Assembly (NCBI RefSeq): GCF_900106535.1
Contig: NZ_FNOH01000004.1
Span: 310,001 to 374,000, forward strand
Length of the DNA stretch: 64,000 bases
Direction: 5' to 3'
DNA from: Myxococcus xanthus
GTDB lineage: Bacteria > Myxococcota > Myxococcia > Myxococcales > Myxococcaceae
The translations under genes were made by a program, and so were the position numbers. The first letter of the stretch is position 1, and every line of letters starts with the position of its first letter. Positions 8,154-17,724 of this stretch are shown here, piece by piece. The notes under the pieces are model-generated. The model did no database searches. It was not told the origin of the DNA and saw only the letters and a list, made by a program, of their open reading frames with translations.

Positions 8154-9107
8154 TCAGCCCAGGGGCCAATCCGGGCTGGCAATCTCCATGGGGCCGTCGC
8201 GCCAGGACGTGTAGGCGTCCTCGTCCGCGACCTGGTACGGCCTGCCGAAAGCGCGCGCGAAGTAGTCGCCCCAATGCGGCTGGGAGCCGTCGGCGTCCGT
8301 GAAGCCGTATTCGCGGGCCAGGGCCCAGGAGCTGAAGACGCGGCCGGCCTTGGCGCCCACGTTCGGATCCGCCGCGAGCGCCGCCACCGCCCGGCCCACG
8401 TAGCAGGGACTCTCCGAGGCGATGAAGTGCGGATCCTTCGCCGCGCCCTCGCGCCAGTTCGCTTCCGTGACGCCGAAGTTCTCCAGCATCTCCTCGGAGC
8501 GGAGGAAGCCGGGCGTCAGCGCCAGCGCGGTGACCTTCGTGCGGCGCAACTCCCAGGACATCCCGAAGGCGAGCCGGATGACGGACATCTTGACCAGGTC
8601 GTACCAGAGGTTGCCGCGGTAGCCGAACGAGTCCCCATCCGTGATTTCGACGATGAGCCCCCGCTCACCGCCCAGCATGAGCGGCACGGCGTGGCGGCTG
8701 GTGAGCAGGTGCGTGAAGACGGCGCGCTCGAACATCTGCTGCCCCTTCGCGGCGGACTGTTTCCAGAACGCCGGGCCGAACTCGGTGAGTCCGTCGCCGC
8801 CCCAGATGTCGTTCACCAGGATGTCGAGCCGCCCCTGCTCCCGCTGGATGCGCGCGCAAAGGGCTTCGACCTCCGATTCGACGGAATGGTCCACGCGGAC
8901 GGCGATGCCCCGGCCACCCTTGGCGTCGACGATTTCGGCGGTCTCCTCGATGGTCTCCGGACGCGAGCCCGTCGCGGGCCGTCCGCGCACGCTGCGCCCG
9001 GTGCAGTACACGGTGGCGCCCGCCTCTCCCAACATGGTGGCGATGCCACGCCCCGCGCCTCGGGTGGCTCCAGCGACCAGAGCGACGCGTCCTTCGAGTG
9101 GCTTCAT
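8154..9107 (-). CDS. Short-chain dehydrogenase/reductase (DHRS1-like)
   Basis: 317 residues. I chose ATG 9107 because AGGAG lies 8 nt upstream; a GTG at 9116 would sit inside that ribosome-binding site. The cofactor motif is GATRGAGRG near residues 13-21, followed by CTGRS, which suggests NADP(H) preference. The central block is WxDLVKMSVIRLA, with the YxxxK Tyr and Lys in NLWYDLVKM; the usual Ser lies in the TDGD region and is less clear. The substrate is unknown. It diverges from the WYL regulator at 9234 across a 45-bp dyad, so it is the likely target of that regulator. Confidence 0.8.
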   Translation of the reverse strand: MKPLEGRVALVAGATRGAGRGIATMLGEAGATVYCTGRSVRGRPATGSRPETIEETAEIVDAKGGRGIAVRVDHSVESEVEALCARIQREQGRLDILVNDIWGGDGLTEFGPAFWKQSAAKGQQMFERAVFTHLLTSRHAVPLMLGGERGLIVEITDGDSFGYRGNLWYDLVKMSVIRLAFGMSWELRRTKVTALALTPGFLRSEEMLENFGVTEANWREGAAKDPHFIASESPCYVGRAVAALAADPNVGAKAGRVFSSWALAREYGFTDADGSQPHWGDYFARAFGRPYQVADEDAYTSWRDGPMEIASPDWPLG

Positions 9108-9167
9108 GGCGGGCACTCCTCCAAGCCCACGGGCGACCGTGGACCGCAGTGGGTTCGTGTTCGCACC

Positions 9168-9212
9168 CTAGGCGGGGAATCCTGACATCCCCTGTCATGA
9201 TTCCCCGCCTAG
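9168..9212. promoter_or_regulatory. 45-bp nested inverted repeat, probable operator
   Basis: Perfect 14-bp outer arms CTAGGCGGGGAATC (9168-9181) and GATTCCCCGCCTAG (9199-9212) enclose inner arms TGACA (9183-9187) and TGTCA (9193-9197), all centred on 9190. It lies between divergent genes, 60 bp from the SDR start and 21 bp before the WYL regulator start. It cannot be a shared 3' terminator because no gene ends here. The best reading is a binding site for the adjacent regulator, controlling both genes. Confidence 0.7.
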
Positions 9213-9233
9213 ACTTCGCTTTGAGACCTGCCC

Positions 9234-10211
9234 ATGCGCGCCGACCGACTCGTCAGTTTGACGCTGCTCCTCCAGACACGCCCGAAGATGACGGCGGGCG
9301 AGCTGGCAAGGGAGCTCGAGGTCTCCGAACGGACCATCCACCGGGACCTCGACGCGCTCTCCGGCGCGGGCGTGCCCGTGTACGCCACCCGAGGCTCCGC
9401 GGGCGGCGTGGCGTTGATGGAAGGCTGGCGTACCCAACTCACGGGCTTCACCCGGGCGGAGCTGCATGCACTGGCGGCCGTGGCGGCACCGGGGGCCCTG
9501 GATGACCTGGGCCTGACGTCGGCGCTGCGTTCGGGGCTGGTGAAGATGGCGGCCTCCCTGCCCGCACTCCAGCAACCCGCGCTGGAGTACGCACGCCAGC
9601 GGCTTCACGTGGATGCGTCCTCGTGGTTTCCAGAACGCGAGGCCGTGCCTCATCTGGCGACGCTGCGCGACGCGGTCTGGCAGGACCGCCGCGTGTCCCT
9701 GACGTACCGGGACTTCGAAGGCAAGCCGAGCCGCAAGGTGGTGGACCCGTACGCGCTCGTCATCAAGGCGGACCGTTGGTACCTCGTCGCGAGCACGGGC
9801 GAGGATGAACCGCGTGTGTATCGAGGCTCGCGTGTGGACGGTGCACGGATACGCCCGGAGACCTTCATCCGGCCGGCGCGCTTCGACCTGCCCGCATTCT
9901 GGAAGGCGTGGTGCTCACGCTTCGCGGAGAAGCGCGCGCAGTACGAGGTCACGCTGCGCTTGACTCCGGAGGCGCTGGAGGCGCTGCGGAAGATTCGGCC
10001 GCGAGCGGAGGGTGCACGGCTTGATTCCGCGCCGTGCTCAGCGGATGGGCGCAAGACAGTGGTTGTGGACTTCGAGCGAGAAGCGATTGCCTTCAGTCAG
10101 CTCTGCGACGTCGGCTCGGAATTCGAGGTGCTCGCGCCGGAAGCACTGCGAACGAAGCTCCTGAAACTGGCGACGGGCATCCTCGACACGCATCGAAGTG
10201 CCACTCCTTGA
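9234..10211 (+). CDS. YafY/DeoR-type HTH regulator with WYL domain
   Basis: 325 residues. An N-terminal winged helix-turn-helix spans about 1-60 (TAGELARELEVSERTIHRDLDAL). A WYL ligand-sensing domain lies in the middle: VDPYALVIKADRWYLVAS carries the motif variant WYL itself. A C-terminal WCX-like region follows (YEVTLRLTPEAL onward). Such proteins act as transcriptional repressors or activators that sense small ligands or nucleic acids. The gene diverges from the SDR gene and its start is 21 bp from a strong dyad, consistent with autoregulation and control of the SDR. Confidence 0.85.
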   Translation: MRADRLVSLTLLLQTRPKMTAGELARELEVSERTIHRDLDALSGAGVPVYATRGSAGGVALMEGWRTQLTGFTRAELHALAAVAAPGALDDLGLTSALRSGLVKMAASLPALQQPALEYARQRLHVDASSWFPEREAVPHLATLRDAVWQDRRVSLTYRDFEGKPSRKVVDPYALVIKADRWYLVASTGEDEPRVYRGSRVDGARIRPETFIRPARFDLPAFWKAWCSRFAEKRAQYEVTLRLTPEALEALRKIRPRAEGARLDSAPCSADGRKTVVVDFEREAIAFSQLCDVGSEFEVLAPEALRTKLLKLATGILDTHRSATP

Positions 10212-10289
10212 CGCATGGCCTGGCGAAGCTTGCGCTGTTGGGTAAGCCTCGCAGGAACTACGCGGGCACTTCATTTTGCACGCCCTTTC

Positions 10290-10317
10290 TTAGACAATCG
10301 AACGAGCGTGGTAGCCT
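10290..10317 (+). promoter_or_regulatory. Possible sigma-70-type promoter for the 10326 gene
   Basis: TTAGAC (10290-10295), 16-bp spacer, TAGCCT (10312-10317). The predicted start of transcription falls about at the ATG of 10326, which would make the transcript almost leaderless. Motif match only. Confidence 0.35.
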
Positions 10318-10325
10318 TTCCATTC

Positions 10326-11180
10326 ATGGAAAGCTTTACTCTCAAGAAAGCACCGCTCCAGGTATGGGTGCTGAGCTACACGCTTCTGCTACCGGGATTG
10401 GCGCTCGGGCAAACCGTGACGGCCAAAGCCGCGCAAGCTAGTTCGCGCGACTCCTCGTTTCGCGCACGGCTGAAGGCGGCAGCGCAGCTCTATGAGGAAC
10501 TTGAGTACGAGCAGGCGCTGAAGACGCTCACCCAGGCCAAGGCACTGGCCACGACGGACGACGAACGGGCAGACGCCGCGATGTACGAAGCCATCGTCCT
10601 CGCCGATCTCGGGAGACGCTCACAGTCCCTCCGCGCATTCCGCGAAGCCCTTTCACTTCAACCAGACTCCCAGCTCCCCGTCAGGGTCTCTCCCAAGGTG
10701 GCTCGGGACTTCGACGACGTACGCAAGAATCTCCAGAGCGAACGCGTGGCTTCGGCCCCCGTCGAGCCACCGCCCGCCCCTTCGCAGGACCGCCCCGTCC
10801 TCGAACCCGAGGGAACCGCGTTGGCCGTCGCTACACCATCACCTGCTGCGCCAACCCCTTCACTCATCACCAGCGCCGAGCCCGAACTCATGGCACATGA
10901 GTCAACGGGCCTCCGCATCCGTCCCCTCCCCGTGGCCTTGCTTGGCGCAGGGGTGCTCGCGGGTGGCATCGGGAGCTACCTCGGCCTGCGCTCCCGGAGC
11001 GACATCCAGAGCGCGCGAGACACCTTCAGTATCGATGAGCAGATGGGACATCTGGACGCGGCGCGCGGCAAGGCGCTCGGCGCCAACATCTTGTTCGGTG
11101 TCGCGGCGACAGCGGCGGCGGGAGCGGTCATCACCTACTTCCTGGGTAACGAAGCCACGGCGCAGCGGGAGGCGCGATGA
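10326..11180 (+). CDS. Tetratricopeptide-like exported membrane protein, function unknown
   Basis: 284 residues from ATG 10326; the frame is open upstream but the sequence before this Met does not look exported. A signal-like segment (LQVWVLSYTLLLPGLALG) is followed by a helical repeat region at about 45-130 that resembles TPRs (AAQLYEELEYEQALKTLTQA, then AMYEAIVLADLG). A Pro-rich linker follows, and one or two membrane helices (VALLGAGVLAGGIGSYLGL and ILFGVAATAAAGAVITYFL) end the protein. The layout TPR-linker-membrane pair is common in myxobacteria beside MopE-type lipoproteins. It overlaps the next gene by 4 bp, so both are made together. Confidence 0.65.
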   Translation: MESFTLKKAPLQVWVLSYTLLLPGLALGQTVTAKAAQASSRDSSFRARLKAAAQLYEELEYEQALKTLTQAKALATTDDERADAAMYEAIVLADLGRRSQSLRAFREALSLQPDSQLPVRVSPKVARDFDDVRKNLQSERVASAPVEPPPAPSQDRPVLEPEGTALAVATPSPAAPTPSLITSAEPELMAHESTGLRIRPLPVALLGAGVLAGGIGSYLGLRSRSDIQSARDTFSIDEQMGHLDAARGKALGANILFGVAATAAAGAVITYFLGNEATAQREAR

Positions 11181-13312
11181 ACCGCATTTTTCTGGCGTGC
11201 CTTGTTCTCCTGTCCGGCATGGCCTGCACCGTGCCCAGCCTCGACGAACTCCACCCATGTGACATCAATGACCTCATGGGCGACTCCGTCGACGCATTCC
11301 TGGGTGACAGGCCGACGTGCAGAGCCCTCAAAGTGTCGATCGACTACTCGGGGTTCCTTCCTGGCTGCGTGCTCGTCAGTGCCCGGGACGAAGCCAGTGG
11401 GAAAGCGTCCACCGCCGAGATTGCCGGCAAGGGCGACCGCTCAGGAGGGTCCCTCGTCGCCAGTGTGTTTGCGCCGAGCAGTTGGGGCGACTCCGTCCAA
11501 GTGGAGGCGCGTGCATTTGAGCAGAACTGCGAAGCGACACCCGTGATGACGCGTTCGATACTCGTGAGCCCCAAAACGGGGAAGACCGAGACAGTGACGC
11601 TGTCGCTCCAAGCAACGGACGCGGACGGCGACGGCTACGTCTCCGTGCTCACCGGCGGAACGGACTGCAACGACAACAACGCGAGCATCCACCCGGCTGC
11701 AACCGAGCTTTGCAACGACGTCGACGACAACTGCAACGGACAGTCGGACACGGTAGAGCTGCGCCTGGGCCAGAGCTGCACGGAGGGCGAAGGCTGTGAG
11801 GGCGTCCGCGCGTGCGGTGGGAACGGCGAGGTTCTCTGCGACATGCCGTTGGCCGTGTATGCCTACCCCGACGTAGACCAGGACAGACATGGCGACCGGA
11901 AAGCCGCTCCCGTCGCATTCTGCACCGGTATCCCGCAGGGCTATGTCACGGGTCCCGCGGATGACTGCAACGACAACAACGCCAGCATCCGGCCTGGCGC
12001 GACGGAGCTCTGCAACGGCGTCGATGACAACTGCAACGACCAGATTGACGAGACCTTCCCCGACCTCGGCACGGCGTGCACCGCAGCCGCCCAGTGCGCT
12101 GGCGTCTACGTCTGTGACGCCTCCGGCATCGCCACCACCTGCCAGCCCACGATGTTCCCCAACAACTGGTACCTGGATGGCGACGGGGATGGCTTTGGTG
12201 TTGGCACGGCCGTGTCGTCCTGCGTCCCGCCTGGCACGGACTACGCCACCACCGGTGGCGACTGCAACGACGGCAACCCGTTCACCTACCCTGGCGCGCC
12301 GGAGTTGTGCGACGCCCTGGACAACAACTGTGACGGGAATGTCGAAGGCCCCGAGGTCTGCCCAAGCGGCGGTGCCAGTTGGGCAGCCCGCTCCGTGGGC
12401 GCGAGCGATCAGGAGTGGCGCTCCATCTTCACTGGACTCCCTGGCGATGTGACTGTCTCAGGGAACCAGGGAGGGACCGCGATACTCACGCCGTCCTCAT
12501 CCACGTTTCAGACCAACGCGACCAACTGCGGCGACAGCAACAGGGGCTGGAACGCTGTCTGGGCGGACATGGCCAACCAGGGCCGCCTCTACCTCGGCTC
12601 GTCGGGAGGAAGCCTCACCTTCCTGGACAGGCCACAAAATGCCTGCACCGAGACGCACGCCATGGGACGGTGGGTGGAGGGACTCGTCGGCATTCGACAT
12701 GAAGGTGTCTTGGAGATTCATGGCGTTACATCAACCTCTGGCACCTCCGGAAACGGGCTGACCTTCATCTGGACCGGATCGGTTGGCTCAAGTGCGCTGC
12801 GATTTGGAACGACCCCTGTCTCGGCGCTATACGACGTCCACGGCCGTACCAGGTCAGCGCTATTCGCGGTGGGTGGCTTCGACATCGGGAGCAGCAGGGG
12901 GCGCATCTATCGCTTCAACCAAAACACCAGGGACTGGCAAACGGAAGCTGCGCATGACTACATCCCTGGCCTGGGCCGCCTCCGTGGAGTCTGGGTGGTG
13001 AACAATCGAACCGCATTCGCAGTGGGCGAGTTCATGGGCACGCAGAACACTGTCCTCCAATGGGACGGCAGCACGTGGAGCAGGATGCCCTTCCCCAACA
13101 CGAACAACGAGACACTGACCTCCGTCGTCGCATTCGGCGCAAAGTCCGTCTACGTCACCGCCTACAACGGTCGCATCTACCGGTACGACGGCACGCAGTG
13201 GCAAATCATCTTCGAGAACACGAACCTCCGATTCAACGACATCGCAGGCACCAGCCCCGCAGACCTCTGGGTCGCAGGAAGCAACGGACAGATTCTCCAC
13301 TGGCCTCAATAG
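11177..13312 (+). CDS. Lipoprotein with MopE-type metal-binding repeats and C-terminal propeller-like domain
   Basis: 711 residues. The signal ends in a lipobox (LLSGMAC, Cys17). Residues about 145-400 hold three MopE-like units, each with a DxDxDG-type acidic loop, then DCNDNNASIxP or a variant, then an ATELCNDVDDNCNG-type Cys pair; the third unit reads DGDGDGFG and DNNCDGN. These are predicted to bind Ca or another metal and to be disulfide-stabilised. The C-terminal ~300 residues carry repeated WxxxxxxN/GTxxx blocks typical of secreted beta-propeller-like domains. Translationally coupled to the TPR protein upstream; ends at a strong hairpin. Confidence 0.75.
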   Translation: MNRIFLACLVLLSGMACTVPSLDELHPCDINDLMGDSVDAFLGDRPTCRALKVSIDYSGFLPGCVLVSARDEASGKASTAEIAGKGDRSGGSLVASVFAPSSWGDSVQVEARAFEQNCEATPVMTRSILVSPKTGKTETVTLSLQATDADGDGYVSVLTGGTDCNDNNASIHPAATELCNDVDDNCNGQSDTVELRLGQSCTEGEGCEGVRACGGNGEVLCDMPLAVYAYPDVDQDRHGDRKAAPVAFCTGIPQGYVTGPADDCNDNNASIRPGATELCNGVDDNCNDQIDETFPDLGTACTAAAQCAGVYVCDASGIATTCQPTMFPNNWYLDGDGDGFGVGTAVSSCVPPGTDYATTGGDCNDGNPFTYPGAPELCDALDNNCDGNVEGPEVCPSGGASWAARSVGASDQEWRSIFTGLPGDVTVSGNQGGTAILTPSSSTFQTNATNCGDSNRGWNAVWADMANQGRLYLGSSGGSLTFLDRPQNACTETHAMGRWVEGLVGIRHEGVLEIHGVTSTSGTSGNGLTFIWTGSVGSSALRFGTTPVSALYDVHGRTRSALFAVGGFDIGSSRGRIYRFNQNTRDWQTEAAHDYIPGLGRLRGVWVVNNRTAFAVGEFMGTQNTVLQWDGSTWSRMPFPNTNNETLTSVVAFGAKSVYVTAYNGRIYRYDGTQWQIIFENTNLRFNDIAGTSPADLWVAGSNGQILHWPQ

Positions 13313-13322
13313 CAAGCCCCAC

Positions 13323-13353
13323 CACCGAGGCCACGTATCAGGTGGCCTCGGTG
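13323..13353. terminator. Hairpin between convergent genes
   Basis: Perfect 12-bp stem CACCGAGGCCAC (13323-13334) and GTGGCCTCGGTG (13342-13353) with a 7-nt loop, between the stop of the MopE-repeat gene (plus) and the stop of the kinase gene (minus). There is no T-run, but symmetry and position fit a bidirectional terminator. Confidence 0.65.
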
Positions 13354-13363
13354 CGGGCACGGC

Positions 13364-15496
13364 TCACTCCGCTTCGAGATTGAGCTTGAACACAGTGGCC
13401 TGGCCTGCCTTCACATCAACGGTCCGGGTCACGTCCTTGCCCAGTTCCTTGTTGACGAGCCGGACGGTGTGTCGTCCCTCGGGTACCTCAACTGCGGCGA
13501 ACGGCGTCTGCCCCAGTACCTTCCCGTCCAACGACACCACGGCATACGGACGGATGCGGAACTCCAGGCGCCCCTTTGCAACAGCCGCCACCTTCTGAGT
13601 CGGTGCCCTTTCACGGACCCGCGATGGATTCGGCTCTGGATCCCCAGACGCCTTCGCGGGCTCACGCTTCGCCACGACAGCGCTCCCCTCCTTCGAAGCC
13701 GCTCCGCCGTTCTCAGGCGGAGCATCCTTCACAGTGGGAAGCCCTGCTTCGGGCGTGGTGGCATCCCGTGCGACGTGCGGTTCCTGCGGCACCACGGAGA
13801 CGTCCGTCGAAACCTGCGGCTTCGCTTGTGCCCCATCATTCGAATCCCGAGCACCTGCATTCACGTTCGCGGCCGGTTTCTCCTGCGGCACGTTCCTGCC
13901 GCCTTGGCTCGGCACCGCAGGCTCGCGCGGCAAGTGCGTGAGCGGCGGTGGATTCACACGAACGGGCGAGACCTCTGAATCATCACCCCGCATCACGGTG
14001 ACAGCGCCGCCCACCAACAGCGCAACCACGGCCCCGACGATGCCGGCAATCCGCCCTCCTGGCCGCCCTGACGGCACCGTCGCGGCGTACTCCGTGCTCC
14101 GCGTATGCACGGCGTCGTCCGCATCCTCGGGAGTCGTAGGCGCCGGTGAAGCGCCTCCTGATGGCGGCGACGAAGCAGCCGCCATCGCCACCACGTCTTC
14201 GTCACGCGCCTGCGGCGCCTGTACCTTCACCCCCGAGGCCCGGGACTGCGCCCTGGGCCGGGACGCTCCACGCGCTGACGCATCCGCCCGAAGCGCGGGC
14301 GTCTTCACGACCACCGGGTACGACTGAAGCGTGTCCTGCTGCGGGGAGGAGCGCGGCTCCAACGCCTGAACCACGCCACCGATGGCAACCGGCATGGGCG
14401 TCGTCGGCGACGTCGAATCCGCCGGCACCTCCACGGGTGCAACGAGCGACCGGGGCATCGGCGTCGTCGGCGACGTCGAATCCACCGGCGGCGACACCAT
14501 GGACGCGCTCCGGGCATCCGCCTTCGCCTGCGACGCCACCGCTCCCTTGCTGCCTCCCTGCGACGGCGTCATCGCCGGAGCCGCAGCCACCTCCGGCACC
14601 CACTGCGCGATGCGCTGGGCAATCTGATACGCGCCCACCGGCTCGCCCGTCGACAACACGAACCGCTCCAGGTCGTCCTGCAACGCCCGGCAGTCCGCGT
14701 ACCGCCGCTCCCGGTCCTTCGCGAGCGCCTTGTCGAGCACCTGCTGCAACGCCACGGGCACATCCGGCCGCCGCGCCGACACCGGGATGAACGACTCGAA
14801 CAGAATCGCCTGCATCACGCTCACGTCCGTCGTCGCATCGAACGGCCGCTTCCCCGTGAGCAGTTCGTACAGCACCACCCCGAGCGCGTAGACATCCACC
14901 CGCCGATCCATGGCCTTCGCCTGGAGCTGCTCGGGCGGCATGTACGCCACCTTGCCCTTCACCACGCCCGTCAGCGTCCGGTGCCCCTGCCCCGCCACCT
15001 TCGCGATGCCGAAGTCCACCACCTTCACCGCGCCCTGCCGCGACACCAGGATGTTGTCCGGGCTCACGTCGCGATGAATCAAGCCCAGCGGCTCGCCCGT
15101 CTCCACGTCACGGAACTCGTGCGCGTACGCCAACCCCTCCGCCGCGGCCGCCACCACCTTCGCGCAGAAGGCGGGGGGCAGCGCTTCCTCTGCGGCCCGC
15201 TTCACCAGCTTGCGCAGGTTCGGGCCGTCAATGAACTCCATGGCCAGGAAGAAGCTGCCCTCGGCCTCACCGAAGTCGAAAATTTGCACGATGTTCGGGT
15301 GCTCGAGCTGCGCCGCCAGCCGCGCCTCGCCCAGGAACATCTCTACAAAGGCCGCGTCCTCCGCCAGGTGCGGAAGGATGCGCTTGAGCACAAGCGTCTT
15401 CTCGAAGCCGCGTGGCCCCGCGGCCTTCGCCAGGAAGACCTCCGCCATGCCGCCTGACGCAAGCTTTCGCACCAGTTGGTACTTCCCGATTTGCAT
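13364..15496 (-). CDS. Membrane Ser/Thr protein kinase with C-terminal PEGA domain
   Basis: 710 residues. The kinase domain covers about 1-280: Gly loop [13 protein letters not shown] (12-24), ATP Lys in LVLKRI (38), HRDVSPDN (141-148), DFG (161-163), MPPEQ (186-190) and a [15 protein letters not shown] block. All catalytic residues are present; HRDVSPDN in place of HRDLKPEN is common in myxobacterial kinases. A long Ala/Pro/Ser linker contains repeated [10 protein letters not shown] segments. One membrane helix ([19 protein letters not shown], near 485-505) follows, then a Pro-rich region, and residues about 640-708 form a PEGA domain ([28 protein letters not shown]). The kinase is cytoplasmic and PEGA periplasmic. 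It diverges from a second kinase. Confidence 0.88.
14391..14490. repeat. Direct repeat inside the kinase linker
   Basis: Two 37-bp copies (14391-14427 and 14454-14490, period 63 bp) that differ at about three positions. They encode the repeated Asp-Ser-Thr-Ser-Pro-Thr-Thr-Pro linker segment of the kinase and look like an in-frame duplication. Confidence 0.7.
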
Positions 15497-15583
15497 TGAC
15501 TCGGGTTCTCCCAGGTTTGTCGGAAAAGTAAAACCACTTGCCGCCAGTTCTGCCGTGCGCCGAGCAATCAGGCGTTGCCAACG

Positions 15584-15613
15584 TTGACCCTGACGTGACG
15601 TGGTCCGTAGGAT
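15584..15613 (+). promoter_or_regulatory. Sigma-70-type promoter for the second kinase
   Basis: TTGACC (15584-15589), 18-bp spacer, TAGGAT (15608-15613). Predicted transcription start about 15620, a few bases before the ATG at 15625, so the mRNA would be nearly leaderless. The -10 is identical to the one proposed upstream of gltB. Confidence 0.45.
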
Positions 15614-15624
15614 TTCGACATCCC

Positions 15625-16767
15625 ATGCCCCTGAAGGTCATCGGTCCCTACCGCGTTCTGGAGACGCTTGGCAGTGGCGGGGCAGGAACCGTTTATCGGG
15701 CCCTGGACCGCCGCACCACCGACGAGGTCGCGCTGAAGCTGCTTTCAGCCGGCCCCGCGCGGGATGCTCGTGCCGCGCGCAGACTCGCCCGTGAGTTCGA
15801 CACACTCGTGGACCTGTCTCACCCCAACGTCGTGAAGGTGTTCGAGTCCGGCGTGCACCAGGGAGTGCCGTACCTGGCCATGGAGCTCATCGAGGGCCTC
15901 ACCCTCCGCCACTACCTCGACCTGAGCAGCGGCGACCGGCAAACCCCTCCGGGCAGCCACACGCCGCGCAGCCCCTTGTCCGTCCTCCGGACCGCGGACG
16001 ACGACTTCGGCCCCTTGAGCCGGAGCTTCTCCGATTCGATGGATGACTCGGAGGACAGCCCGTTTGACGGCACCTTCGGCCTGGAGGCCTTCGCGGAGGA
16101 GGCACCCAGCGAGGACCTCGAGAGCTTCGCCTCCAGTGCCAGCCCGCACGTGGGCATCGGCTCGGATGATTCGCTGGAGGGCTTCGACCTGCCGCCCCCC
16201 ATGCCGCGCCCCGCGGAGCCCGAGGAGGAGCCGGGGCGCGTGGTCCGCGAAGAGGACCTCAACCGGCCCGAACGCATGGGACGTCTCAAGGACGCCATGC
16301 TCCAGATTTGCGAAGCCCTGGCCTACATCCACGGCCACGGCCTGGTTCACCGCGACCTCAAGCCGTCCAACATCATGGTGGACGATGACCGGCAGGTCCG
16401 GCTGATGGACTTCGGGCTCGCCAAGTTCCTGGCGGACGACGCGGCCATCACCGAGGCCGGCAAGCTGGTGGGCACCTACCGGTACATGGCGCCGGAGCAG
16501 ATTCTGGGCGAGCCCCTGGATGGACGCGCCGACCTGTACAGCCTGGGGGTCATCCTCTATGAGCTGCTCAGCGGGCGGCCCCCCTTCGACGCGAAGACGC
16601 CGCACGAGCTCTGGCGCCAGGTGCTGGAGACGGAGCCGCCCCCCGTGCTGGCGCTGAACCTTCATGGGGACCCGCAGCTCGCGCGCGTCGCCCACCGCCT
16701 CATCCGCAAGGAGCCGGACGACCGGTTCCAGACGGCCGAGGAAGTCTACGAGGCCCTGTCCGAGTGA
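15625..16767 (+). CDS. Ser/Thr protein kinase with a large acidic insertion in the catalytic domain
   Basis: 380 residues from ATG 15625. The N-lobe is standard: [13 protein letters not shown] (15-27), ATP Lys in VALKLL (38), and [16 protein letters not shown] at the hinge (83-98). Then about 115 residues (101-215) with no kinase similarity, rich in Ser, Asp, Glu and Pro, precede the C-lobe: [19 protein letters not shown] (231-249), DFG (262-264), MAPEQ (288-292), [15 protein letters not shown]. All catalytic residues are kept. No membrane helix. It ends in a 4-bp overlap with the pseudouridine synthase gene, an unusual coupling. Confidence 0.88.
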
Positions 16768-17714
16768 ATCCCTCCAAGCTGCACACCCTCACCGTGGACG
16801 CCGACAAGGCGGGCCAGCGGGTGGACCTCTTCATTGGTGAAGCGCTGGGCCTGTCTCGCGCGCGGCTCAAGCGCCTCTTCGAGGCGGGCGCGGTGAAGGT
16901 GAATGGCCGCCCCGCGAAGAAGGGCCTCACGCTCACCGCCGGGCAGCACATCGCCGTCGAGGTGGAAGAAGAGTCCCGCGAGGCCGTGCCCGACGCGGAC
17001 TTCCCGCTCACCGTGCTGCACGAGGACGACTCGCTCGTGTTCGTGGACAAGCCCGCGGGCCGGCCGTCCCACCCCCTGCAGTCCGGAGAAACGGGCACGG
17101 TGGCCAACGCGCTGGTGGCCCGCTATCCCGAATGCGCTCTGGCCTCGCTGGACGCGCGCGAGGGCGGCCTGTGCCACCGGCTGGACGTGGAGACCTCTGG
17201 CGTCGTCGTGGCCGCGCGGACGCGGGACGCGTGGAACGCCGTGCGCGAGGCCTTTGGCAGCCGCGCCGTGGACAAGCGCTACCTGGCGCTGGTGACAGGG
17301 CCACTGACGGACGAGGGCGACATCGACCTGCCCCTGCGTCACCACCCCCGGCATCCGGACCGCGTGGAGCCCGCGCCCTACGGGGCCGAGGACGCCCGGG
17401 ACGCGGTGTCGAAGTTCACCGTGCTATCGCGCTCGGGTGAGTTCAGCGTGGTGGAGGTGAAGATTCTCACCGGCGTGCTGCACCAGGTGCGCGCGCACCT
17501 CGCGGGCATTGGCGCCCCCATCGTCGGCGACAGCCTCTACGGCGGACGAGAGGCCCCAGAACTGGGCCGCTTCTTCCTGCACGCCCGCTCCCTGGGCCTG
17601 ACGCACCCACAGACGCGGCGGAACATGACGGTCCACAGCCCCCTGCCCCCGGAGCTGCGCGCGGAACTGGAGCGGCGCGGCCTGCCCCTGCCCCGCGGTG
17701 AGCAGCGGGACTGA
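16764..17714 (+). CDS. RluA-family RNA pseudouridine synthase
   Basis: 316 residues starting at GTG 16764 (GTGA overlap with the kinase). An S4 RNA-binding domain covers about 10-70 ([21 protein letters not shown]). The RluA catalytic motif HRLDVETSG, with the essential Asp, is near residue 137, and [21 protein letters not shown] and DSLYGG follow as expected. It isomerises specific uridines in rRNA or tRNA. The exact target (RluC, RluD or another) cannot be told from this sequence alone. Confidence 0.88.
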
Positions 17715-17724
17715 GGGCTTTCCA

